Source of the DNA: Actinomyces procaprae
Lineage (GTDB): Bacteria > Actinomycetota > Actinomycetes > Actinomycetales > Actinomycetaceae
Assembly (NCBI RefSeq): GCF_004798665.1
Contig: NZ_CP039292.1
Coordinates: forward strand, 2,170,001-2,234,000
Direction of reading: 5' to 3'
Length of the DNA stretch: 64,000 nt
The translations under genes were made by a program, and so were the position numbers. Positions 56,180 through 64,000 of the stretch are shown piece after piece. How positions within the stretch are numbered: position 1 is the stretch's first letter; each line of letters starts with the position of its first letter. The notes below the pieces were generated by a model that saw nothing but the letters and a program-made list of their open reading frames with translations, searched no databases and was not told the origin of the DNA.

Positions 56180-56264
56180 ACCCCAGGGTCGGAAACCGAC
56201 ACGACCACCATCCCGCGAAGCTCAACCAGCCAGGGATCGGGGGCCCGCGTCCGACGGTGAAGTC

Positions 56265-56377
56265 GTCTGCTACGCCACTTAGGGGCTTGCAACGGAGGTT
56301 CGGCGTCTGCTGAAGGCCTCCGGGTCATTCAGCAGACGCCGAACCGCCGTACCCAACGACGATGAGGCGTAGCAGAC
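56265..56377. terminator. Nested palindrome, likely bidirectional terminator
   Basis: Inner perfect 18-bp stem GGTTCGGCGTCTGCTGAA (56297-56314) / TTCAGCAGACGCCGAACC (56328-56345). Outer perfect 12-bp repeat GTCTGCTACGCC (56265-56276) / GGCGTAGCAGAC (56366-56377). It lies between the convergent polymerase and flippase genes. Confidence 0.75.
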
Positions 56378-56531
56378 CCGCCCCCGGGAGTCCGGAGACG
56401 GGGACGCCCTCGCCACCAGTCCTCATGCTCGCAGCTCCATGTGCTGTCTGCCCGGGCATCGGGGAAGGGCCGACCACCACGCCCCTGGTTGAAGGCACCT
56501 GCCCCGACAAGCACGAAGGACCCCATAACGA

Positions 56532-56633
56532 CCGACCTCGGTATGTAAGATCAACCGACCTCGGTACGTAAGATCAACCGACCTCGGTACGTAAGATCAA
56601 CCGACCTCGGTACGTAAGATCAACCGACCTCGG
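56532..56633 (-). repeat. 23-bp tandem repeat array (four full units) after the locus II flippase
   Basis: Read on the minus strand, each unit is CGAGGTCGGTTG plus ATCTTACGTAC, one base different from the array at 20655. Four full units and a 10-base partial begin four bases after the flippase TAG. Orientation to the upstream gene is the same as in the other two arrays. Confidence 0.95.
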
Positions 56634-56637
56634 CAGA

Positions 56638-58068
56638 CTACTCTGCGACGTGACGCCCCCGGCGGCGGCGTCCACCCCCGGGCAGCGCGTCCCGGTGCAC
56701 GTACCCGTACAGCCCCAGGGTGGCGTACACCGCAAGCAGGCCAACCGGCGGCCCGCCGGCGGCAACCACCGCCAGGAACACTGCACACACCAGCAGCTCG
56801 GTGAGGGTGTCCGCAAGAATCGGCACCCTGATGAGGCGGTTGATCAAGACCTCGGAGGCGATCGAGCGGGCCGCGGAGACCACCGCGATCAGGAAGACGG
56901 CGGCCGTCGCCGAGCCCCACAGATACACCGTCCACCAGGTTCCCGCGACCGCCAGGCCCAGGCAGACCACGTTGATCAGTGCCATCAACCGCTCCCGCCG
57001 CATGACCTTCAAGAACACCACCGACAGCCCGCGGCTCTTGGTCTCGTACACGCTCAGGGGGAACAGCAGCGCCAGGAAGAAGATCGCCTGCGCGTAGTTG
57101 GGCAGCCACGCCCGCAGCAGCCAGGCAAGGGGGAAGTACAGGCCCAGCATCAGCACCAGCGGCGTCACGAACCGCGAGCGCAGTGCGGCATAGGCGTCGG
57201 CGTAGTGCGCACGATCCAGGTTGCTCAGCTGCGGGTACACGGAGATGGACACCGAGTTGACCAGCACCATGAACATGGTGGTGAACTGAAAGGCCAGGGA
57301 CACCTGCGCGAACATCTCGATGCCCCAGTGATCCTCCACCGCCCAGCGCACCACGAAGGTGATCAGCGCCGCAGCCAGGTTGGACACCAGCACGAACATG
57401 CCCGCCCCGCAGTCGGCGAAGAACTCGCGGGTGGCCTGCCAGCTCAGGTCCGGGCGGGCCAGGAACACCCCGCGGGCGATCAGCACTGCGATGACCAGCC
57501 CCAGTGCCTTGCCCAGCGCGTCGAAGACGATGAACACAATCACCTCGCGCACCCCCAGCAGCAGTGCGCCGCCGACGCCGACGAAGGTCACCATCCGCTC
57601 CACCACGGTCCCCAGGGCGAAGGCCCGTGCCCTGCCGGCGATCTGCAGGATCACCGTGACCAGCGTGCGCGGCACGTAGAACAGCGCACCCGCGCCCGCC
57701 AGCACCAGGATCAGTCCCCGCTGCTGCTCCGGCGCGGACGCGTACACCCATGCCACCAGGCCCACGCAGGCCGCCAGATCCAGCAGGAACAGCCGGATCA
57801 GGCCGGCCGACAGGCGGGAACCGGGCATGTCCGCCCAGCGGCGTCCGCCCAGGCGCAGGTAGACGCCGTCCGTATAGCCGAAGGTCACATAGCCGAAGTA
57901 CATGACGTACAGCTGGTAGAGCTGCCACAGCCCGTAGTCGGCCACGGAGATGATGCGTGGCAGCACGAGCGTCAGCAGCGCCGCCGAGAGCATGTACAGG
58001 ACGTTGCCGACCAGCACCCAGGGCAGGCCCCGGGTCAGACTGCGGCCGGTCGGGGAGGCGGTGGACAC
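56638..58068 (-). CDS. Polysaccharide flippase (Wzx-like), locus II
   Basis: A 476-residue membrane protein with about 14 spans. It begins SLTRGLPWVLVGNVLYMLSAALLTLVLPRIISVADYGLWQLYQ, the typical start of oligosaccharide flippases, and has charged loops with RSRFVTPLVLMLGLYFPLAWLL later. The GTG at VSTASPTGR is chosen because AGGAG lies seven bases before it; a GTG five codons earlier has none. The last residues are Arg/Gly-rich. It is on the strand opposite the rest of locus II and divergent from the CapD-like gene, sharing an operator-containing promoter region. Confidence 0.88.
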   Translation of the reverse strand: MSTASPTGRSLTRGLPWVLVGNVLYMLSAALLTLVLPRIISVADYGLWQLYQLYVMYFGYVTFGYTDGVYLRLGGRRWADMPGSRLSAGLIRLFLLDLAACVGLVAWVYASAPEQQRGLILVLAGAGALFYVPRTLVTVILQIAGRARAFALGTVVERMVTFVGVGGALLLGVREVIVFIVFDALGKALGLVIAVLIARGVFLARPDLSWQATREFFADCGAGMFVLVSNLAAALITFVVRWAVEDHWGIEMFAQVSLAFQFTTMFMVLVNSVSISVYPQLSNLDRAHYADAYAALRSRFVTPLVLMLGLYFPLAWLLRAWLPNYAQAIFFLALLFPLSVYETKSRGLSVVFLKVMRRERLMALINVVCLGLAVAGTWWTVYLWGSATAAVFLIAVVSAARSIASEVLINRLIRVPILADTLTELLVCAVFLAVVAAGGPPVGLLAVYATLGLYGYVHRDALPGGGRRRRGRHVAE

Positions 58069-58166
58069 AGAGATTCTCCTCACGTGTCATCGCTGCAGGG
58101 CGCAGACGGGTTCAGGGCGCCAGTCTGCGATGACCTCCCCCATGCTGGCCCGTGTGCACCGCGTCC

Positions 58167-58211
58167 GTCAAACGATTGGCGTTTGACCCCCACCGCATTT
58201 ACGTCTTAAAT
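58167..58211 (+). promoter_or_regulatory. Promoter with overlapping palindromic operator before the CapD-like gene
   Basis: TTGACC (58183-58188), a 17-base spacer and TTAAAT (58206-58211) form the best-spaced promoter in the window, with a 5' leader of about 130 bases. A perfect palindrome GTCAAACG-ATTGG-CGTTTGAC (58167-58187) covers the -35. A repressor binding there could control this gene and perhaps the divergent flippase. Confidence 0.65.
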
Positions 58212-58351
58212 GTTAACGGCCCTCGTTTCGCTTCCCTGACGTCGACGCTGTGCCGGACTCACCTCGCTACGCAGGATCGACGTTGCCGCAGTCACGAGGG
58301 TGCCGCCCTGAGCCCTGGGTCGGTCTACCGCCAAGAGGTATGTGACCAATC

Positions 58352-60220
58352 ATGCGACCGAATACTGCATCCCCTGAACGCCAACCGCTGTTACTACCCG
58401 TCATCGACACCCTGTTCTGGCTTCTGGCCGCCTTCGTCGCCTGCCGATTGCACGGCGACGCCTTCGCCTCCCCCGCCGCTCTCACGCTGCTGGCCGCCGC
58501 GGCCATCGCCGGCGTCGTGAGCCTGGCCCTGGGATACCTGTGGCTGCTGACCTACCGACGCCGTTACCCGGCCGGTTCCTTCGAGGAGGCCACCGCCGTC
58601 GCCGCCCAGTTCGGCGTCGCCGCCCTGGTCATGCTGGTCCTCTCCGCGGGGTGGGCGGCCGCCACCGGCACCCCGCTGCGCACGCTCACGCTGGCGGCGA
58701 CCTTCGCACTGGCGCTGCTGGCCTCGCTCACGGTGCGTTTCGCCATGCGGCTGGTGACTACCTACCAGGCCTCCCAGTACTACCAGCGCGTGGCCCGCGA
58801 TCAGGCACCGATCGTCGTCGTAGGCGCGGGCCGGGTCGGCGAGCAGATCATTCACCTGACCAAGTTCGACGCCGCTTCCCCCTTCACCCCGGTGGGCCTG
58901 GTCGACGATGACCCCGCCAAGCGCAACCTGCGGATCCTGGGTGTGCCTGTGCGCGGCACCGTGGACGACCTCATCGGCGTCTGCTCCGAGCTGTCCGCCG
59001 CCACGGTGGTGATCGCGGTCGCCGACTTCCCCGCCGACCGCCTCAAGCAGGTCACTACCGGGTGCGCGGAGCACGGCATCCGCGTGATGACGATCGTTCC
59101 GGTCCGGCAGCTGACCAACCGCGCCCTGCAGATCTCCGACATCCGGGAGATTGACCTGGCGGAGGTGCTTGGCCGCCGCGAGATCCACACCGACGTGTCC
59201 CAGATCGCCGGCTACCTGTCCGGCCGCACCGTCCTGGTTACCGGGGCCGGCGGTTCCATCGGCTCCGAGATCGCACGCCAGATCCACGGCTTCGGCCCCA
59301 AGGAACTGGTGCTGCTGGACCGGGACGAGTCGGCCCTGCACTCGGTGCAGCTCGACATCTACGGCAAGGGTCTGCTCGACACCCGCGACATGGTCCTGTG
59401 CGACATCCGCGACCGGGAGGCGCTTGAGGCCGTGTTCGCCGAGCACCGCCCGCAGGTGGTGTTCCACGCCGCTGCCCTCAAGCACCTGCCGATGCTGGAG
59501 ATGTACCCGGAGGAGGGCTGGAAGACCAATGTGCTGGGCTCGCGCAACGTGATCGAGCTGGCGCTCAAGTACGACGTTGAGACCCTGGTCAACATCTCCA
59601 CCGACAAGGCGGCCGACCCCACCTCGGTGCTGGGACGCACCAAGCTGCTCGCCGAGCGCATGACTACGGCGACGGCACTGGGATGCGGCCGGCGCTTCGT
59701 GTCGGTGCGCTTCGGGAATGTGCTGGGCTCGCGCGGCTCCATGCTGTGGACCTTCAAGCGCCAGATCGAGGAGGGTGGGCCGATCACCGTCACCCACCCC
59801 GACGTGGAGCGCTTCTTCATGACCATCCCGGAGGCGTGCCAGCTGGTGCTGCAGGCGGGATCCTTCGGTCGCCCCGGTGACACGATGGTGCTTGACATGG
59901 GTGAGCCCGTGAAGATCGTCGACGTCGCCCGCCGGCTGATTGCGCAGTCGGGCAAGGACGTCCGCATCGAGTTCACCGGGCTGCGCCCGGGCGAGAAGCT
60001 CTCCGAGGACCTGGTTGCCCACTCCGAGCACGGTGAGCGCCCCTTCCACCCGCTCGTCAGTCACGTGCGCGTGCAGGAGGAGGACCCGCAGGCGGTGGCT
60101 GAGCTGCACGCCTGGGCGGTGGGCGAGGACCCGCTGGACGGAGCGTCGCAGGCCGTGACCGAGGAGGCCGTCACCGCGGCCGACCTGCGGGTCCCCGACT
60201 CCGCGGAGGCACTGCGATGA
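58352..60220 (+). CDS. CapD/PglF-like membrane UDP-sugar 4,6-dehydratase
   Basis: 622 residues. Four N-terminal spans (about 15-135), a nucleotide-binding domain (IVVVGAGRVGEQIIHL, 154-169), then an extended SDR with TGAGGSIGSEIA (297-308), FHAAALKHLPMLE and STDKAADPTSVLGRTK. The catalytic Tyr of ordinary SDRs is replaced in this family; here the position reads Leu (VLGRTK). It makes a 4-keto-6-deoxy sugar nucleotide from, probably, UDP-GlcNAc. The next gene is an aminotransferase that can act on that keto group. GAGG lies 13 bases before the ATG, further than usual. Confidence 0.92.
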   Translation: MRPNTASPERQPLLLPVIDTLFWLLAAFVACRLHGDAFASPAALTLLAAAAIAGVVSLALGYLWLLTYRRRYPAGSFEEATAVAAQFGVAALVMLVLSAGWAAATGTPLRTLTLAATFALALLASLTVRFAMRLVTTYQASQYYQRVARDQAPIVVVGAGRVGEQIIHLTKFDAASPFTPVGLVDDDPAKRNLRILGVPVRGTVDDLIGVCSELSAATVVIAVADFPADRLKQVTTGCAEHGIRVMTIVPVRQLTNRALQISDIREIDLAEVLGRREIHTDVSQIAGYLSGRTVLVTGAGGSIGSEIARQIHGFGPKELVLLDRDESALHSVQLDIYGKGLLDTRDMVLCDIRDREALEAVFAEHRPQVVFHAAALKHLPMLEMYPEEGWKTNVLGSRNVIELALKYDVETLVNISTDKAADPTSVLGRTKLLAERMTTATALGCGRRFVSVRFGNVLGSRGSMLWTFKRQIEEGGPITVTHPDVERFFMTIPEACQLVLQAGSFGRPGDTMVLDMGEPVKIVDVARRLIAQSGKDVRIEFTGLRPGEKLSEDLVAHSEHGERPFHPLVSHVRVQEEDPQAVAELHAWAVGEDPLDGASQAVTEEAVTAADLRVPDSAEALR

Positions 60221-61431
60221 TTCCCTTCTCCCCGCCTACTCTGACCGAGGAAGACATCGACGCCGTCGTGGAAGTGCTGCGCTCGGGCTGGATCACCTCC
60301 GGCCCCGTGGGCCGCCGCTTCGAGCAGCGCATCGCGCAGGTGAGTGGCACCAGTGGTGCGGTGGCGCTCAGTTCCGCCACGGCGGCCCTGGAGCTGGCGC
60401 TGCGCGTGGCCGGGGCCGGGCCGGGTGACGAGGTGGTGGTGCCCGCTTACACCTACACCGCCTCCGCCTCGGTGGTTGACCACGTCGGCGCGAAGATCGT
60501 CATGGTCGATTCCGAGCCCGGCTCCCCGTTCCCCGGCGTGGAGCGCATTGCCGCCGCCGTCACCGAGCGCACCCGCGCGGTGATCACTGTCGACCTGGCC
60601 GGTATCCCCTTCGACTCCCGGCCGCTGGCCGAGCTGCTGGCCGGACGCGGGCGCACAGACACCGGGCTGGGTGCCGCGCTGGGACGGCCGGTGATCATCT
60701 CCGACTCCGCGCACTCGCTGGGCGCCTCGCTGGACTCACATCCTGCCGGGTCGCTGGCGGACCTGACCGCCTTCTCATTCCACGCCGTCAAGAACCTGAC
60801 GACGGCGGAGGGCGGGGCGCTCACCTGGCGCTCCGGCCTGCCCACCGACCAGGAGGCACTGGAGCGCTGGGTGCGCACCTATTCGCTGCACGGGCAGACC
60901 AAGGACGCGCTGGCCAAGTCGCGGGGCGCCTCCTGGGAGTACGACGTGATCGCCCCCGCCTACAAGTGCAACCTCCCGGACACGCTGGCGGCTCTGGGGC
61001 TGTCGCAGCTGGACCGGTACGACCACTCCCTGGAGCGTCGGCGTGAGCTGCTCACCCGCTACGCCGAGGGACTGGCCGGCACCGGGGTGACGCTGCTGGA
61101 CCACGGCGGCGACGGCGTCATCTCCAGCGGCCACCTGGCGATCGCCACACTGCCGGTGCCCGGAGTCGCCGAGCGCAACCAGGTGATCCAGGACCTGTAC
61201 GAGGCCGGGGTGTCCGCCAACGTCCACTACAAGCCGCTGCCGCTTTTGACCGCCTACCGCGATCTCGGCTTCGACATCGCCGACTTCCCGAACGCCTTCG
61301 CCTTCTACTCCACGGAGCTGACGCTGCCTCTGCACCTGGCGCTCAGCGACGCGGACGCGGAGCAGGTGTGCACCGTGCTCACCGCCGCGCTGCGGCAGCG
61401 CTCGGCGCAGGGAACGGTGTCCGCCGCCTGA
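60217..61431 (+). CDS. DegT/DnrJ/EryC1-type sugar aminotransferase
   Basis: A 404-residue PLP enzyme. The Schiff-base Lys192 is in FSFHAVKNLTTAEGGAL, with VVVPAYTYTASASVV, DSAHSLGA, and YKCNLPDTLAALGLSQL, all typical of the family. It would aminate the 4-keto sugar made by the preceding dehydratase (PglF-PglE type pairing). The ATG overlaps the dehydratase stop (ATGA). A 48-base gap with AGGA leads to the Wzz-like gene. No acetyltransferase follows, so the final sugar may be a free amine or be acetylated by an enzyme elsewhere. Confidence 0.92.
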   Translation: MIPFSPPTLTEEDIDAVVEVLRSGWITSGPVGRRFEQRIAQVSGTSGAVALSSATAALELALRVAGAGPGDEVVVPAYTYTASASVVDHVGAKIVMVDSEPGSPFPGVERIAAAVTERTRAVITVDLAGIPFDSRPLAELLAGRGRTDTGLGAALGRPVIISDSAHSLGASLDSHPAGSLADLTAFSFHAVKNLTTAEGGALTWRSGLPTDQEALERWVRTYSLHGQTKDALAKSRGASWEYDVIAPAYKCNLPDTLAALGLSQLDRYDHSLERRRELLTRYAEGLAGTGVTLLDHGGDGVISSGHLAIATLPVPGVAERNQVIQDLYEAGVSANVHYKPLPLLTAYRDLGFDIADFPNAFAFYSTELTLPLHLALSDADAEQVCTVLTAALRQRSAQGTVSAA

Positions 61432-61479
61432 CTCCGCCCACAACCGACCTGAACAGACCTACGCAAAGGATCTAAAGCA

Positions 61480-62151
61480 ATGCAGGAACTCATGACCCTC
61501 GTGCGCCGGGGCCTGGTATGGATCATTGTCCTCGGAATCGTCGGCGGTGTGGCCGGGGGCGTGGCCGCTGCGGCGGCCGACCCCGTCTACACCGCCAGCT
61601 CGATCGCCTACGTGCAGGTCAAGGTCGACCCCGAGGAGGGTATGAGCGGGTACTCCTACGCCTCCTCCGTGGCCGACTCCGCCACCGACGGCTACCTGCC
61701 GGTGCTCACCTCACCGGCCGTTGCCCAGGAGGTCATCGAGGAGCTCGGCCTGACCCAGACGCCGACCGAGGTGGCGGCCTGGATCTCCGCAACCCGTGTC
61801 ACCGAGTCCCCGGCCATCAGCATTCAGGTGTCAGCGCCCTCCAAGGACGTGGCGGCTGCCGTGGCCGACTCCGTCGTCGCCCATGCCTCCGACGACCTGG
61901 GGGCCCTGGCCGGAGACGACTACCCAGTGAGCCTGGCGCTGCTCAGCCCCGCACAGGTCGCGGCTGTTACGCAGGCGCCCTCCGTTACGCGTTACGCCGC
62001 GGCTGGAGTCGCGGGTGGCGTGATCCTCGGCATCATCGTGGCCTTCATGCTCGCCACGGCCCGGCCCGCACGCTCGCAGGTGGCACAGCCGACCGCCCGC
62101 GGCGGCCGCGCCGCCACCCCGGCTCCCGCGCCCGACGACGAGGCGCGGTAG
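61480..62151 (+). CDS. Wzz-like chain-length/capsule export protein, locus II
   Basis: 223 residues with the same layout as the locus I copy: span 1 at about 12-33 (GLVWIIVLGIVGGVAGGVAA), an outside domain containing YVQVKVDPEEGMSGYSYA and YLPVLTSPAVAQEVIEELGL, span 2 at about 188-207, and a short basic cytoplasmic tail. No kinase domain. AGGA precedes the ATG. It would set glycan chain length or link synthesis to export. Confidence 0.87.
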   Translation: MQELMTLVRRGLVWIIVLGIVGGVAGGVAAAAADPVYTASSIAYVQVKVDPEEGMSGYSYASSVADSATDGYLPVLTSPAVAQEVIEELGLTQTPTEVAAWISATRVTESPAISIQVSAPSKDVAAAVADSVVAHASDDLGALAGDDYPVSLALLSPAQVAAVTQAPSVTRYAAAGVAGGVILGIIVAFMLATARPARSQVAQPTARGGRAATPAPAPDDEAR

Positions 62152-62213
62152 CGGGCACGTCCAACGGCGCCCCTCGCGCTCTGCGGGTCACCGCTCGAGC
62201 TCCGTGCGGATGG

Positions 62214-62717
62214 TCAGGACTTGGACGGAGAGGGCTCGTAGAGGCGTTCATCACCGCCGGATGCGGGTGCGGTCGCCTCGGCCAGCATTAGCCAGGCCGA
62301 GGCGAGCCGCGCCGCATCCGGCGCGACCATTACACGCAGACCCGTCGCCACGGCCTCTTCGTGTACCTCCCCCGGGTGCGCCTGGTCCAGCAGGAGCACC
62401 GGGGCGGGGCGCCCCGGCGGGGCGTCGGCCTCGTGCCCGGTGAGCAGCCCCGGCGGGACGCCGTCGGCGTCGGCGATGAGAACTACAGTGTCCGCCCACC
62501 GGTCCACCCACCAGTCCGCATCCGGGGCGGGCATCCGCACTCGCACGTCCATGCCCAGCCGCCGTAGCAGCGCGGCCGCCTCCATGACCATGGCGCGCAT
62601 GCGCGTCGGCGCCTCCTCGCCCCCCGGCCACAGCACGTTGAAGGTGGATCGTGCACCACCGGCCGCGCGGGTCCCGGCGGAGTCACGCCGAGGGCACGCG
62701 CTCCGCGTCTCGCTCAT
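62214..62717 (-). CDS. Hypothetical protein upstream of valS
   Basis: 167 residues. From about residue 25 it reads like a single alpha/beta domain: FNVLWPGGEE, RMRAMVMEAAALLRRLGMDVRVRMP, WVDRWADTVVLIADADGVPPGLL, PAPVLLLDQAHPGEVHEEAVATGLRVMVAPDAARLASAW. The alternating strands and helices suggest a Rossmann-like or response-receiver-like fold, but I recognise no family. The ATG at MSETRS has GGGGGAG six bases before it. It converges with the Wzz-like gene and is divergent from valS. There is no signal peptide. Confidence 0.7.
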   Translation of the reverse strand: MSETRSACPRRDSAGTRAAGGARSTFNVLWPGGEEAPTRMRAMVMEAAALLRRLGMDVRVRMPAPDADWWVDRWADTVVLIADADGVPPGLLTGHEADAPPGRPAPVLLLDQAHPGEVHEEAVATGLRVMVAPDAARLASAWLMLAEATAPASGGDERLYEPSPSKS

Positions 62718-62877
62718 GGGCCGCTCCCCCATCATTCAGGTACTCATGCGCTACGGCAGCGGCGATCGTGCTGCTGCGGCGCTCCATGCTGCCACCGGTT
62801 CCCGAAGCAGCGAGCCCGACGTCGCCGTCGTCGCCCAGCTGAGGTGGTCTTGCATCCGGCTCGCAACCCAGGAGCAT
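62683..62877 (-). CDS. Possible small ORF overlapping the start of the hypothetical gene
   Basis: A 64-codon frame starting MLLGCEPDARPPQ, through GTGGSMERRSSTIAAAVAHEYLND, to a stop 34 bases inside the next gene. The ribosome site is weak (GAGGTGG 11 bases before the ATG); a GTG 15 bases earlier is possible. Helical composition is reasonable, but the evidence is thin. Confidence 0.3.
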   Translation of the reverse strand: MLLGCEPDARPPQLGDDGDVGLAASGTGGSMERRSSTIAAAVAHEYLNDGGAAHERDAERVPSA

Positions 62878-62955
62878 GCCCAGGTTGTCCACCTCACATG
62901 CGATGAGACGGCGCCGGGAGAAGCAGGCCCGTCCCGCCGTGACAGAATCGGGGCC

Positions 62956-64000
62956 ATGTCTGAGTCCGCCGCCGAATCCGCTGCGCCAACACCTGCCGCC
63001 CCGGCACGGGGCCGCTTCCTGCCCTCCGAGCTCCACTCCCCCCGCGTGCCCGACAAGGTCAGCACCGACGGCCTGGAGGAGACCTGGAAGGAGCGCTGGG
63101 AGCAGGACGGCATCTACGCCTTCGACCGCAGCGCGCAGCGCCATGAGGTCTTCTCCATCGACACCCCGCCGCCGACCGTGTCAGGCTCCCTGCACGTGGG
63201 GCACGTGTTCTCCTACACCCATACCGACACGCTGGCGCGCTTTCACCGCATGCGCGGCAAGGCCGTGTTCTACCCCATGGGCTGGGACGACAACGGCCTG
63301 CCCACCGAGCGGCGAGTGCAGAACTACTTCGGGGTGCGCTGCGACCCCTCGCTGCCCTACGACCCGGACTTCACTCCCCCGCACACCGGCGGTGAGGGCA
63401 AGTCCATCAAGGCCCGCGACCAGGTGCCGATCTCACGCCGCAACTTCGTGGAGCTGTGCGAGCGCCTGACCGCCCTGGACGAGGCGCAGTTCGAGGCCCT
63501 GTGGCGCCACCTGGGGCTGAGCGTGGACTGGCGGCAGACCTACCAGACCATCGGCACGCGCGCACGCCAGGTCGCCCAGACGGCGTTCCTGCGCAACCTG
63601 GCACGCGGCGAGGCCTACCAGGCGCAGGCCCCCGGCCTGTGGGACGTCACCTTCGGCACCGCCGTCGCCCAGGCGGAGATCGAGTCGCGCGAGTACCCGG
63701 GCTTCTACCACCGCCTGGCCTTCCACGTCGTCGACCCCCAGGCGGCTGCCACCGCGGCCGCAGCGGGCGCGCCCATCGAAACCGGCCCGGGGGGCACCGC
63801 CGACGTGTGCATCGAGACCACCCGGCCGGAGCTGCTGGCGGCCTGCGTGGCCCTGGTGGCCCACCCCGACGACGAGCGCTACCAGCCCCTGTTCGGTACC
63901 ACCGTGGCCTCCCCCGTCTTCGGGGTGGAGGTTCCCGTCCTGCCGCACCCCGAGGCGGAGATGGACAAGGGCGCCGGCATCGCCATGTGCTGCACCTTCG
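62956..64000 (+). CDS. valS: Valyl-tRNA synthetase, N-terminal part (cut by window edge)
   Basis: 348 codons of a class I synthetase. An Ala/Pro/Ser leader (1-20) is followed by ETWKERWEQDGIYAFDRS, the HIGH motif in VSGSLHVGHVFSYTHTD, FYPMGWDDNGLPTERRVQNYFGV and the start of the CP1 editing domain (CIETTRPELLAACVALVAHPDD). WDDNGLPTE identifies it as ValRS rather than IleRS or LeuRS. The ATG has GGGG upstream, and no T-box was seen in the 220 bases before it. In many actinobacteria valS is followed by folC and ndk; here they lie 40 kb away on the opposite strand. Confidence 0.93.
   Translation, partial: MSESAAESAAPTPAAPARGRFLPSELHSPRVPDKVSTDGLEETWKERWEQDGIYAFDRSAQRHEVFSIDTPPPTVSGSLHVGHVFSYTHTDTLARFHRMRGKAVFYPMGWDDNGLPTERRVQNYFGVRCDPSLPYDPDFTPPHTGGEGKSIKARDQVPISRRNFVELCERLTALDEAQFEALWRHLGLSVDWRQTYQTIGTRARQVAQTAFLRNLARGEAYQAQAPGLWDVTFGTAVAQAEIESREYPGFYHRLAFHVVDPQAAATAAAAGAPIETGPGGTADVCIETTRPELLAACVALVAHPDDERYQPLFGTTVASPVFGVEVPVLPHPEAEMDKGAGIAMCCTF

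Noticed and set aside
62736..62955. T-box or other leader before valS
   Set aside because: No TGGTACCGCGG-like motif or specifier stem was found in this gap.

Overview
The window is high-GC, densely coded DNA. Gene order and content point to an actinobacterium, most likely an Actinomyces or close relative (inference). Supporting signs are the order lepB-rnhB-DUF2469-yraN-comM, the smc-ftsY-ffh and rpsP-khpA / rimM-trmD-rplS blocks, many GTG/TTG starts, a T-box with the actinobacterial ileS layout, a leaderless Cys-codon leader ORF before a sulfite reductase, and PTS trehalose genes. I found no tRNA, rRNA, CRISPR array, insertion sequence or phage gene.

Layout. (1) 1-21 kb is mostly core genes on the minus strand: comM (partial), yraN, a DUF2469 gene, rnhB, lepB, rplS, a trmD-acetyltransferase fusion, rimM, khpA, rpsP, a sodium:alanine-type symporter, ffh, ftsY, a small membrane protein and smc. 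A membrane-anchored protein of unknown function (9-10.6 kb) and an ABC-2 exporter (18.4-20.6 kb) lie on the plus strand. (2) 20.8-24.2 kb holds ndk, folC with a long acidic N-terminal extension, and a metallo-hydrolase. (3) 24.3-33.5 kb is polysaccharide locus I, an overlapping minus-strand operon: GT2, two TupA-like ATP-grasp paralogues, a double GT4, a Wzy/ligase, a flippase, a 32-codon mini-ORF, a Wzz-like protein and a priming sugar transferase. (4) 33.9-38.4 kb holds ileS with its T-box, followed by about 0.8 kb of repeats. (5) 38.3-42 kb is a sulfite reductase/siroheme operon behind a Cys leader peptide. (6) 42-46.8 kb is a trehalose regulon (treR, an EIIABC permease, trehalose-6-P hydrolase) with a perfect TreR-type operator. 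(7) 47-49.3 kb holds a repeat-tailed membrane protein, a frameshifted SDR and proC. (8) 49.5-62.2 kb is polysaccharide locus II: a second priming transferase, a double ATP-grasp ligase, a GT4, a second Wzy, a second flippase, a CapD-like dehydratase, a DegT aminotransferase and a second Wzz-like protein. (9) The window ends inside valS.

How it works together. Each polysaccharide locus carries its own priming transferase, flippase, polymerase and Wzz-like protein, so two surface glycans assembled on undecaprenyl phosphate are likely. Locus II also makes a modified (probably amino) sugar. The sulfite reductase operon supplies both enzyme and siroheme enzymes, but no precorrin-2 dehydrogenase is visible. 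The trehalose genes import the sugar as trehalose-6-phosphate and cleave it.

The least expected content is non-coding. A 23-bp tandem repeat family occupies three 3' untranslated regions, always in the same orientation to the upstream gene. A roughly 400-bp two-copy element carries arrays of GTTGGACC followed by inverted GGTCCAAC. Nested 100-113 bp palindromes also occur. None of these shows convincing coding potential.
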